Source of the DNA: JBDREF01 sp043820045
Lineage (GTDB): Bacteria > Planctomycetota > Phycisphaerae > Sedimentisphaerales > Anaerobacaceae
Reading direction: 5' to 3'
Assembly (NCBI GenBank): GCA_043820045.1
Contig: JBDREF010000397.1
Location: 1-29,320, forward strand
DNA: 29,320 nt
Shown here: positions 17,311 through 23,582 of the stretch, in pieces
Layout: every line of letters begins with the position of its first letter
Numbering within the stretch: the first letter of the stretch is position 1
Position numbers and translations under genes: made by a program
Notes under the pieces: model-generated
Told to the model about the DNA's origin: nothing
The model's database searches: none
The model's input: only the letters and a program-made list of their open reading frames with translations

Positions 17311-17383
17311 CCGTGCTTTATTTCGATTTCGTGCTTATTGCCGTAATGCTGAGATTTAGGATATTTTCGGAAGTTATTGAACC

Positions 17384-17485
17384 TAACCGCGGATTTCGCG
17401 GATGACGCAGATAATTTAGCCACGAATGGACACAGTTATCTTTTTATCCTGTCAAAAATATTGGACACAGATTTCACTGATTCTT
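17384..17485. repeat. Further dispersed low-complexity repeat units
   Basis: Contains CGCGGATTTCGCGGATGACG, CCACGAATGGACACAG and GGACACAGATTTCACTGATT, degenerate units of the same kind as those at 17003-17092 and 19871-20141. No gene is seen here. Confidence 0.55.
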
Positions 17486-17532
17486 GCCAAGGAATTAAGT
17501 AAGGCGTCCACGTATTTCCCTCTTGTTAGGTG

Positions 17533-18021
17533 CTATTTCCTTGCTGGCTGGTCGGTCAATTCGACTCCCCAGTACCTCTCATCATCGTCAAAGAGCTTTA
17601 CGGTCTTGCCCAGTTCAAGGTAATTGTCTGCGTCATAGAAGGTGACTTTTCCCCCATTCGGCATGACTGCAAACTCGATCCTATACTCACGCCATGAATA
17701 GGATCGATCGTCATAGCCAGTATCGCTCTCGACCGACGCTCGGATGAGCGCCGGAACGCGATACGACTTCACTTTCTGATCGTCCGGAAAAAGGTTGACG
17801 TAGAACATGCCTTGGTAGTCAGCTCGTTCAAAAAAGGACCCGGGTATCTGACTTCCCCAATAGGGAGTTCCAAACATGAGTCCCAGTGCCAAAGCGATTG
17901 AAAGCCACAGATAGACCTTGTTCGGCATGTCCGACGCTGTCCCTTGACGCTTCCCGTAGAACCACTTGAGTCCCCAGTAGAGCCCTACGGCAACCGCAAT
18001 GAAGATCATGTTTCTTGGCAT
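17533..18021 (-). CDS. Two-helix membrane protein, unknown (probable integron cassette gene)
   Basis: I do not recognise this 162-residue protein. It has an N-terminal hydrophobic helix (about residues 5-17), a short basic loop WFYGKRQGT, a second helix (about 37-51, LWLSIALALGLMFGT) and then a soluble region of about 110 residues with alternating beta-like pattern and many Asp/Tyr/Arg residues, probably periplasmic. The start at 18021 lies 14 bp after an attC-like site and the stop is followed one base later by ACCTAAC, which fits the attC R'' consensus RYYYAAC; both are typical of integron cassette genes. The ribosome site is weak. A second start, Met5, is possible. Confidence 0.65.
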   Translation of the reverse strand: MPRNMIFIAVAVGLYWGLKWFYGKRQGTASDMPNKVYLWLSIALALGLMFGTPYWGSQIPGSFFERADYQGMFYVNLFPDDQKVKSYRVPALIRASVESDTGYDDRSYSWREYRIEFAVMPNGGKVTFYDADNYLELGKTVKLFDDDERYWGVELTDQPARK

Positions 18022-18035
18022 GGTTCTATCTTGTC

Positions 18036-18095
18036 ACCCAACGTCTCGGGTGAGCGGCGAGCGTTTAGCGAGTACGCTCCACCCGATTGTTCGGT
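18036..18095 (-). mobile_element. attC-like integron recombination site
   Basis: Read on the minus strand the 60-bp site starts with R'' ACCGAAC (18095-18089) and ends with R' GTTGGGT (18042-18036), the latter a perfect fit to GTTRRRY. Inside, GGGTGGAGCG and CGCTCACCC pair with a single unpaired G, the extrahelical base expected of an attC site, with an unequal spacer pair (AATC and GAGAC). It sits between the stop of one cryptic gene (18109) and the start of the next (18021), on the genes' own strand, exactly as in cassette arrays. No integrase gene is in the window. Confidence 0.75.
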
Positions 18096-18108
18096 TTTGC
18101 GCTTAGGT

Positions 18109-18807
18109 TTAAAGAGGCCCCATTTTAGGAAAATTAAGAACATTAATTACCTTGTAGTGCTCGCTGAGCAAATCCTTAAGACCCTGGGATATTAAAAAAT
18201 TCTTTAGAAGTAAATATGCTAATGACCCCTCGGTATATTGCTTAACCATTTGCATGGCATATTGACCATCCGTATGCTGTAAGACGCCGTTGAAAATGTA
18301 GTCAAAATCAGACCTTTCAATTGCATATCGAATTGCTCTCTTTCTCGACTTTAAGTGTTTCAAGTAGTCTGCAGATAGATCTTGACCTTCAGGCGTAAGA
18401 GCCTCGATTCGCATCGATGCATTAGGATGTTTTGGGTTAAAAGCTCTCTCGTACAGATTCGTTATTGTGCCGTAACATATCCCATCTTTCTTATTGTAAA
18501 AAATGGTTCGATACTCATTAAGGGCTGCACGAATCTGATCAATTTCGTTTAGATAGTAATGTCCACTAGGGTGCCGACCAGCCGTGAAATTGTGTAACTC
18601 AGGTAAATGCTCATACCTCACAACAAAAGCAAGAGACTGGGCTCGTTCTTCACAGGTCATGAGGGGAAGAGGTGCTGTTGAAGTTACTTGCAATCCAATG
18701 GAGGATGTATCGAAATCGGTGACTTTCGATTTGGCCTCTTCGATTATCGCAATCGCCTCGTTTTCGCACTTCTTCAACTTCTTAAGTATCTGAGGAGGTA
18801 TATCCAT
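18109..18807 (-). CDS. Unknown cytoplasmic protein (probable integron cassette gene)
   Basis: I do not recognise this 232-residue protein. It has no signal peptide or membrane helix. The N-terminus is a likely charged helix (about residues 8-30, ILKKLKKCENEAIAIIEEAK). The centre holds aromatic- and His-containing stretches (HNFTAGRHPSGHYYLNEI, about 92-110), and the C-terminal half looks helical. Base composition is clearly more AT-rich than the flanking core genes, a sign of recent acquisition. ATG 18807 has GGA about eight bases upstream, and a TATAAT box lies at 18832-18827. The attC-like site begins 13 bp after its stop codon, which makes it the gene of an integron cassette. Confidence 0.6.
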   Translation of the reverse strand: MDIPPQILKKLKKCENEAIAIIEEAKSKVTDFDTSSIGLQVTSTAPLPLMTCEERAQSLAFVVRYEHLPELHNFTAGRHPSGHYYLNEIDQIRAALNEYRTIFYNKKDGICYGTITNLYERAFNPKHPNASMRIEALTPEGQDLSADYLKHLKSRKRAIRYAIERSDFDYIFNGVLQHTDGQYAMQMVKQYTEGSLAYLLLKNFLISQGLKDLLSEHYKVINVLNFPKMGPL

Positions 18808-18874
18808 TTATTTTTCCGAACAAGTTATTATATGCTTTTACTGATAACACTTGAATATAAGTATTATAAGCTTT

Positions 18875-18995
18875 TAGGGTGTGCAACTTTGTTGCACACG
18901 TAGGCATTTATCCTTAATATATGTCGTGTACTTTCTCTTGCATTACCGCCGCAAAGTTTTATTCCGCGTGTGCAAAATGAATTTTGCACACCCTA
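18875..18995. mobile_element. MITE-like element with terminal inverted repeats
   Basis: A 121-bp element bounded by TAGGGTGTGCAA (18875-18886) and TTGCACACCCTA (18984-18995). Each end also folds on itself: GTGTGCAAC/GTTGCACAC with a 3-nt loop (18879-18899) and GTGTGCAAAAT/ATTTTGCACAC with a 2-nt loop (18968-18991). The outermost bases are TA on both sides, compatible with the TA target duplication of IS630/Tc1-mariner elements. It has no coding capacity and lies in the gap between two cryptic genes. Mobility is inferred from structure only. Confidence 0.6.
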
Positions 18996-19082
18996 CCGGC
19001 TCAATATCAACAAATGGCGTAGAACAAACCGGACAGAGAACAGTTGCAGTGTTCCTTTCATATTCTCTCATTGTGATTACAT

Positions 19083-19730
19083 TCAGTAGTCCATGGCACA
19101 GTCTCGCCGAGACTCGGCGATGTACTCGAGAATATTATCGAAATGCATTTCGCATCCATCCAGCAGGTTATACATCTCACTAACGGCCTCCTGCAACATC
19201 TCAAGCCTGACTACTTTGGGGAATCCATTTTTGACATTGCTCCCATTTTTCGTCGATGAATACCGCAGAGACTGCCCAGATTTATCAATCCTATGGAAGT
19301 CACGTATTAGGGCTTCTGCATTATTCAACGGTTTTCGATCCGCTTTCGGCCACTGATCCACAAGGGCTGGCTTGATGGCATCCCATAACTTTATCAAACC
19401 ATGGCCTCCGAGCGCATCATTTTCATCTTTTGCCAAGTCGCATTGAATTATCTTACCCAACAGCCCCTTTAGCTTTAATTCAATGGCATGTCGATACAGA
19501 TAGCCGATAGGCATAAAGAGTCCATCTGGATGATAAGGGTCGCCTCCCTTTTTTTGCATTTCAACCAATTGATCGGCAGCCCTTTTATACTGATCAGCGA
19601 TGTAGCTTGCACCAAACTCGAAAAGCCCCATGTGATCAATGAAGCATTTTGTAGATGAGTCGGCGGCAGGGCCCTCCATGCTAAAGATGGACCGACGAAC
19701 ATCTGGCCAGGGAGTATCAGCATCACTCAT
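19083..19730 (-). CDS. Unknown protein with HEPN-like helical motif
   Basis: A 215-residue soluble protein without a signal peptide. The segment LYRHAIELKLKGLL (about 78-91) followed by GGHGLIKLWDAIKP (about 108-121) resembles a helical pattern seen in HEPN-like proteins, where an Arg-His helix is followed by a His-x2-L-x2-LW helix. This is a pattern impression, not a firm family match, and RNase activity should not be assumed. The C-terminal part is also helical with a possible coiled segment (VVRLEMLQEAVSEMYNLL). GGGA about nine bases before ATG 19730 is a fair ribosome site. Composition is AT-rich. No attC-like site was found on either side, so its link to the cassettes nearby is by location only. 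Confidence 0.6.
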   Translation of the reverse strand: MSDADTPWPDVRRSIFSMEGPAADSSTKCFIDHMGLFEFGASYIADQYKRAADQLVEMQKKGGDPYHPDGLFMPIGYLYRHAIELKLKGLLGKIIQCDLAKDENDALGGHGLIKLWDAIKPALVDQWPKADRKPLNNAEALIRDFHRIDKSGQSLRYSSTKNGSNVKNGFPKVVRLEMLQEAVSEMYNLLDGCEMHFDNILEYIAESRRDCAMDY

Positions 19731-19830
19731 AGCATGTTTCCCAACAATGTTTATATGGTTTCCGTATAAGACTCCTGACCTCTTCGAGTGTCAGTATAAC
19801 ATCACTTCGCCTTAAGAATCAGTGCAACTC

Positions 19831-19875
19831 GTGCCTTAGGTACTTGTGCCATAGGTATCAGTGCCTTTGTTATTG
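19831..19875. repeat. Three-copy 15-bp tandem repeat
   Basis: GTGCCTTAGGTACTT (19831-19845), GTGCCATAGGTATCA (19846-19860) and GTGCCTTTGTTATTG (19861-19875) follow each other directly. It is in the 460-bp gap 19731-20190, which contains no gene. Confidence 0.7.
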
Positions 19876-20141
19876 ACTATTTACGATTTCCTATTGATTA
19901 TTGATCATTCCTCTGTGGTCTCTGTGCCCTCTGTGGCAAATCTTAAACCGTGTGAATCAGTGAAATCTGTGGCTAAGTTTCCGCCGTCTCGTTCTTTCCT
20001 CATAATGTACCTCTTACGCCACAGCCCTCAATGGTTAATATACAGCAGACGAGGCCTAAAGGCAAGGGCATTTTATTGATTATTTACGATTGACTATTGA
20101 TTATTTCTCCGCGTTCATTCGTGTTAATTCGTGGTTTCTAT
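19871..20141. repeat. Dispersed low-complexity repeat cluster
   Basis: Two near-identical direct copies of a roughly 32-bp unit (core TATTTACGATT, then CTATTGATTATT) occur at 19871-19902 and 20074-20106. Between and after them lie CTCTGTGGTCTCTGTGCCCT, GTGTGAATCAGTGAAATCTG and CGTTCATTCGTGTTAATTCG, units of the same family as those at 17003-17092. No gene was seen here. Confidence 0.65.
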
Positions 20142-20190
20142 CATGGCTAAGCCATAAATTGACTATTGCGGCTCTGTATGAAGTATTTAC

Positions 20191-20220
20191 TTGACAGGGC
20201 TTCGGGTTTGGCTCTATAAT
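20191..20220 (+). promoter_or_regulatory. Consensus sigma-70 promoter of a structured RNA
   Basis: TTGACA at 20191-20196 and TATAAT at 20215-20220, both perfect, are 18 bp apart. Transcription would start near 20227. There is no start codon with a ribosome site directly downstream; a TTG-started open frame that overlaps this promoter is spurious. The transcript leads into a structured region ended by a terminator. Confidence 0.85.
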
Positions 20221-20226
20221 ATGTAT

Positions 20227-20350
20227 GTTGCGGGTGCAAGTCGGCGGTTCCGCCACAGCGCTATCCGCGGTAATGCGCAAAAGGGCACACCGCACCAGGG
20301 AGGCAGGCCCGAAAACCAGTTTTCATATTTGCCTGTGCCTCCCTTTTTTT
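20227..20350 (+). ncRNA. Candidate structured RNA, cobalamin-riboswitch-like core strings
   Basis: About 124 nt between a consensus promoter and an intrinsic terminator. GCGGGTGC (20230-20237) pairs with GCACACCGC (20285-20293, one bulged A), closing a multibranch region that holds GGCGG/CCGCC (20243-20254) and a GCGC/GCGC stem (about 20259-20278) around CCGCGG. Two strings recall the cobalamin aptamer: GGTGCAAGTC followed by CGGTTCCGCCAC (compare the conserved GGTG-AA-TCC and CCGCCACTG), and GGCCCGAAAACC (compare the terminal GTCCGAAGACC). The 5' half of a full cobalamin riboswitch is not evident, and the next gene is not a cobalamin gene. It may be a variant or degraded aptamer, or an unrelated small RNA. 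Confidence 0.5.
20298..20350 (+). terminator. Intrinsic terminator of the structured RNA
   Basis: GGGAGGCA (20298-20305) pairs with TGCCTCCC (20336-20343), extended by GGC/GCC beyond a 2-nt bulge, and is followed by seven T residues at 20344-20350. The loop contains a small AAAAC/GTTTT hairpin. It would end the transcript started at about 20227. Confidence 0.85.
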
Positions 20351-20357
20351 GTATAAT
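20329..20357 (+). promoter_or_regulatory. Promoter of the YbaK-like gene, overlapping the terminator
   Basis: TTGCCT (20329-20334) and a perfect TATAAT (20352-20357) are 17 bp apart. The -35 box is inside the 3' arm of the preceding terminator. It gives the downstream gene a leader of about 30 nt and lets it be expressed separately from the structured RNA. Confidence 0.5.
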
Positions 20358-20394
20358 CACCTCTGACATCTTCACTTTTTTCGGGAGGCTTAGT

Positions 20395-20859
20395 ATGCGA
20401 GTGATCGAATTTCTGGAAAAGTCGTCAGTTCGCTACGAAGTCAGCGAACATGCGCCCGCTTTCACAGCACAGCAGATGGCGGCAGTCGAGCACGAGCCGG
20501 GCAGGTACGTGGCCAAGCCGGTAATAATCAAGGCCGACGGCAAGTACTTGATGTGTGTGCTTTCAGCATGTTACAAGATCGACCTGCGTGCGCTTAAGAA
20601 TCAGCTTGGAGCCCAATCCGTCGAATTAGCCGAAGAAAAGGAAATCGGCGCAATGTTCGACGATTGCGAACTGGGAGCCGAGCCGCCTTTCGGCAACCTG
20701 TATGACTTGCAGACAATCATGGACAAAGCTCTGGAGAAAGACGACCACATCACATTCCAGGCAGGCACGCACGACAAGGCGATTCGGATGAGCATGGACG
20801 AATATCGAAGGCTTGTTGAGCCGAAGGTGCTTGAATTCAGCTACCACATGACGTCGTGA
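20395..20859 (+). CDS. YbaK/EbsC-family aminoacyl-tRNA deacylase-like protein
   Basis: A 154-residue single-domain protein of the YbaK/prolyl-tRNA-synthetase-associated family (PF04073), whose members hydrolyse mischarged tRNAs in the cytoplasm. Family features: the N-terminal helix MRVIEFLEK, a leading strand VRYEVSEHAPAFTAQQMA, the conserved VAKPVIIKADGKYLMCVLSA with the functional lysine, and GAEPPFGNLYDL, the usual G-x2-PPFG turn. The start at 20395 is fixed by GGGAGG six bases upstream. It has its own promoter and is not part of an operon: the next gene is on the other strand. The amino acid or tRNA it edits cannot be told from the sequence. Confidence 0.85.
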   Translation: MRVIEFLEKSSVRYEVSEHAPAFTAQQMAAVEHEPGRYVAKPVIIKADGKYLMCVLSACYKIDLRALKNQLGAQSVELAEEKEIGAMFDDCELGAEPPFGNLYDLQTIMDKALEKDDHITFQAGTHDKAIRMSMDEYRRLVEPKVLEFSYHMTS

Positions 20860-20874
20860 CTCTGCGGCCGGCTG

Positions 20875-20911
20875 CAAAGAAAACAGCCCCCGGAGATAGA
20901 TCCGGAGGCTG
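20875..20911 (-). terminator. Terminator of the DUF1015-aminotransferase operon
   Basis: Read on the minus strand, CAGCCTCCGGA (20911-20901) pairs with TCCGGGGGCTG (20894-20884) apart from one mismatch, with a 6-nt loop, and is followed by TTTTCTTTG. It comes 39 bp after the aminotransferase stop codon. Confidence 0.85.
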
Positions 20912-20949
20912 CGTATGAATCTCTTTGTATCGCTGGAATCAGTTGCTTG

Positions 20950-22038
20950 TCAGCTCAGCTCTTCGTCGATCCAGGCGAGCAGCTCTTTGAGTTCCTCAAG
21001 CGTGATATCACCCATGTGGGCTATACGGAAGGTCTTTTCCTTTAGCTCGCCGTAGCCGTTTCCGAAAATGGTGTTGTGCTTCTGTTGCACCGCCTTGATG
21101 GTCTCGGCGACGTTGATCCCGCGAGTATTCCTGACCGTTGTCAGTGTATTCGAGGCGTACTGATCTTCGCAAAAGACATCAAAATTCGCCTTGGCCCATG
21201 TCCTGACAAATTCACCCATTTCCCTGTGACGCCGCCAGACGCTTTCCATACCCTCTGCGAGCAGCTTCTTGCATTGATAATGCAGAGCCATAATATGAGG
21301 AATGTTCGGCGTGGTCGGCGTCTGATTCTTTTCGGCACTTTTTGCAAATTGCTGGAAGTCAAAGTAGTAACCCCGGCCGGGAACATTCTTGCTCTTCGCC
21401 AGAGCCCTGTTGCTGACCGCCGCTACAGCCAATCCGGGCGGAATTGCAAAGGCCTTCTGCACCGAGGCGAACGTCACATCCCAGCCAAGATCGTCGAAGT
21501 GCATCGGCAAGCCGACCATAGCGCTGACCGAATCGACAAATACGAGCACGTCCGGATACTTTTCTTTCATCATTTCGCTGATCTTATAGACCGGATTTGT
21601 AAGACCCGTGCTGGTTTCGTTATACACAATCGTTACAGCCGCATATTTGCCGCTGGCAAGCTTCTCGTCTATCATTTCAGCAGTAGTCGCCTTGCCCCAA
21701 TCGACCTTCAGTTCTTCGACGGTTCTGCCGCAACTCCTGGCCACATCGGCCCATTTATCGCTGAAGGCCCCGCAGCAGGTGCAAAGGACGACCTCGTCAA
21801 AGCCGACACAGTTGCGGATGGCAGCTTCCCAGATTCCCGAAGCCGAGGACGTTGAGAGAAAAACGTTCTGGTCGGTATAGAGTATCTGCTTGAGCATCTC
21901 GACGGTCTCGCTGTGCAGTTGAGAGTATTCCTTGCCGCGATGTCCCAATGTCGGACGTGCGAGCTGCTGCAAGACGTCTTCGTTGACCTTGACCGGTCCC
22001 GGAATGAACAACCTCGGGGGGTTTTTCCAATCTACCAT
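20950..22038 (-). CDS. Class-V aminotransferase (serine-glyoxylate/phosphoserine-type)
   Basis: PLP-dependent aminotransferase of fold-type I, class V, 362 residues, cytoplasmic. The N-terminus LFIPGPVKVNEDVLQQL and GHRGKEYSQLH are typical of the alanine-glyoxylate/serine-pyruvate group. D169 in VFVDSVSAMVGLP would contact the PLP ring nitrogen, and K195 in FASVQKAFAIPPGLA is the Schiff-base lysine. Known relatives act on serine, glyoxylate, alanine or, in some lineages, replace SerC in serine synthesis. It follows a DUF1015 gene by 21 bp in the same operon; DUF1015 genes often accompany such aminotransferases and serA, so a serine-related role is plausible. serA itself is not in the window. 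GGGAG precedes ATG 22038 by eight bases. Confidence 0.9.
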   Translation of the reverse strand: MVDWKNPPRLFIPGPVKVNEDVLQQLARPTLGHRGKEYSQLHSETVEMLKQILYTDQNVFLSTSSASGIWEAAIRNCVGFDEVVLCTCCGAFSDKWADVARSCGRTVEELKVDWGKATTAEMIDEKLASGKYAAVTIVYNETSTGLTNPVYKISEMMKEKYPDVLVFVDSVSAMVGLPMHFDDLGWDVTFASVQKAFAIPPGLAVAAVSNRALAKSKNVPGRGYYFDFQQFAKSAEKNQTPTTPNIPHIMALHYQCKKLLAEGMESVWRRHREMGEFVRTWAKANFDVFCEDQYASNTLTTVRNTRGINVAETIKAVQQKHNTIFGNGYGELKEKTFRIAHMGDITLEELKELLAWIDEELS

Positions 22039-22059
22039 GTACGATCTCCCGTAATAGAG

Positions 22060-23370
22060 CTAAAACTTGTTAATAGTCAAACCCGTATAGACTTTCGGGT
22101 AAAAGTACGTCGATTTCTGCGGCATTCTTTCGCCGGCATCCGTTACCATCTGCATTTGGCTTATAGTTACCGGGTTCATGAAGAAGGCAACCTGTTTCCG
22201 CCCGGAGTCAACCTGGGCGATTGAATCGTCGATCGCATCCGGGGTATCTTTTACGTATTGAAGATTCTCGCCCGCGGCCAGTTTTCCTTCGTCGATGCCC
22301 AACAGCTCGTCAAGAATAAGCTTGTGCAAAACGGAGACATCGAGCGCCCTCCAGGCCGAACTCATATTCGCCGCAACGGAATCCATCGCATGAATATCTT
22401 TCAAAACCGCAACATAAAACTCGCCATTCGGGCCGTAGATGCCGAATGCGTTTCTGCCGTTCTGGTACTCTGTCCTCATCTTGGCAAGCATTTTCTGTTT
22501 TGCTTCGGTCTTGTTCTGTGTCGAGTTAACTGGAAAATCCGTAACTTGGAAATTCTTTCCGAGGTCTGCAATCAACGTATCAAAGCTGAAGTTCTCAAGA
22601 TTGTATGCGAGCCGATGGGTAGGCAGAACTACCAGCCCGTCTTGTCTGGTATTAGAGAATGCAATCATCTGATACCCGGCATTGGGGTTGCTGCTCTCCT
22701 TGGAATAGGCTAAACCCGTCGTATAGCGGTGATGGCCGTCTGCTATGATACAGCTTCTATTGCTCATCATAGCGACTATCGGCTCTATCTGCTCGCCGAC
22801 GGTTATCGCGAAGAGTCGATGTCGCACATCCTGTTCGTCAACGAAGTCGATGAGCGGCTCAGCGGTCATAGCTGAGGTCATAATTTCATCGGCGATTTTT
22901 TGCTCGTCATCATAGAGCATAAAGATCAGGCCGAATCCGGCCGCAGTCGCCCTTTGGAGGTTGAGCCTGTCGATCATGGGTCCGTTGAGAATTTGTTCGT
23001 GGGGCTTCACGACCTCGCCGAACTCCTCAAGCTTCGCCAAAGCAATAAAACTCAGGCGCTGAAATTGCACGCCGCCGAGTTCGAAATCCTGAACGTAGCC
23101 GTAGATGGCCTCGGCCGAATCCCGCTTCAACACGCCCTGCGATATCCAATCATTGAGGTATTCAGCGGCTCTGGTGTACTGATTACTCTCGCCGTTGTCG
23201 GAAGCCGAGGTTTTCCCCTTGATTATGCGCACGATATTATGCCTGCTCTTTTCGTAGAGCTGCTCCTGCTGAGCATCGTTGATTACATCGTAAGGTGGGG
23301 CAATACAACTGCCTGCATCGCCAACTACGGCAGCATCAAACCTAAAAGCTTTGAACGGCTTTACTTGCAT
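22060..23370 (-). CDS. DUF1015 family protein
   Basis: A 436-residue cytoplasmic protein of the DUF1015 family (PF06245), whose biochemical role is not established. Family hallmarks are present: an N-terminal APPYDVI (24-30), KPHEQIL (about 122-128), the strongly conserved ADGHHRYTTGLAY (210-222) and PTHR in the second half. The DGHHRY motif looks like a catalytic or metal-binding site. It is the first gene of a two-gene operon with a class-V aminotransferase, 21 bp apart, behind a good promoter. In several bacterial lineages DUF1015 genes sit with serine-pathway genes, which suggests a role in serine metabolism, but this is association only. AGGG lies about eight bases before ATG 23370. Confidence 0.9.
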   Translation of the reverse strand: MQVKPFKAFRFDAAVVGDAGSCIAPPYDVINDAQQEQLYEKSRHNIVRIIKGKTSASDNGESNQYTRAAEYLNDWISQGVLKRDSAEAIYGYVQDFELGGVQFQRLSFIALAKLEEFGEVVKPHEQILNGPMIDRLNLQRATAAGFGLIFMLYDDEQKIADEIMTSAMTAEPLIDFVDEQDVRHRLFAITVGEQIEPIVAMMSNRSCIIADGHHRYTTGLAYSKESSNPNAGYQMIAFSNTRQDGLVVLPTHRLAYNLENFSFDTLIADLGKNFQVTDFPVNSTQNKTEAKQKMLAKMRTEYQNGRNAFGIYGPNGEFYVAVLKDIHAMDSVAANMSSAWRALDVSVLHKLILDELLGIDEGKLAAGENLQYVKDTPDAIDDSIAQVDSGRKQVAFFMNPVTISQMQMVTDAGERMPQKSTYFYPKVYTGLTINKF

Positions 23371-23441
23371 ATTTTTACCCTGTGTTCAACCTCGGCCTCA
23401 ACTGATCCACCAAGAATAACCGGAAATCACCAAAAATGAGA

Positions 23442-23470
23442 ATAATACTAAGGGAAATCAGAATTGTCAA
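23442..23470 (-). promoter_or_regulatory. Promoter of the DUF1015-aminotransferase operon
   Basis: On the minus strand a perfect TTGACA (23470-23465) and TATTAT (23447-23442) are 17 bp apart, placing the transcript start about 65 nt before ATG 23370. Confidence 0.7.
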
Positions 23471-23582
23471 ATGCCAATAGTACATTTTAGGCAGAACGGA
23501 GGGCCTTTGCAAGGCGTCGGGGCGTTGATAACTCATTTTGTGGAGCATGGCGTCCATACACTACTACACTTGCCGGACCCGG

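Noticed and set aside
18808..18830. attC R' site (GTTCGGA) before the 232-residue cassette gene
   Set aside because: It misses GTTRRRY at two positions and has no pairing arm upstream.
19740..19760. attC R' site (GTTGGGA) before the HEPN-like gene
   Set aside because: The last base does not fit and no complementary R''/L'' arm was found.
20227..20350. Bacterial SRP (4.5S) RNA
   Set aside because: The conserved apical GGAAGGAAGCAGC-type loop is absent.
20191..20394. Open frame extending the YbaK-like protein upstream by 68 residues
   Set aside because: It starts with TTG inside the -35 box, runs through the structured RNA and terminator, and lacks a ribosome site; the ATG at 20395 has GGGAGG at ideal spacing.
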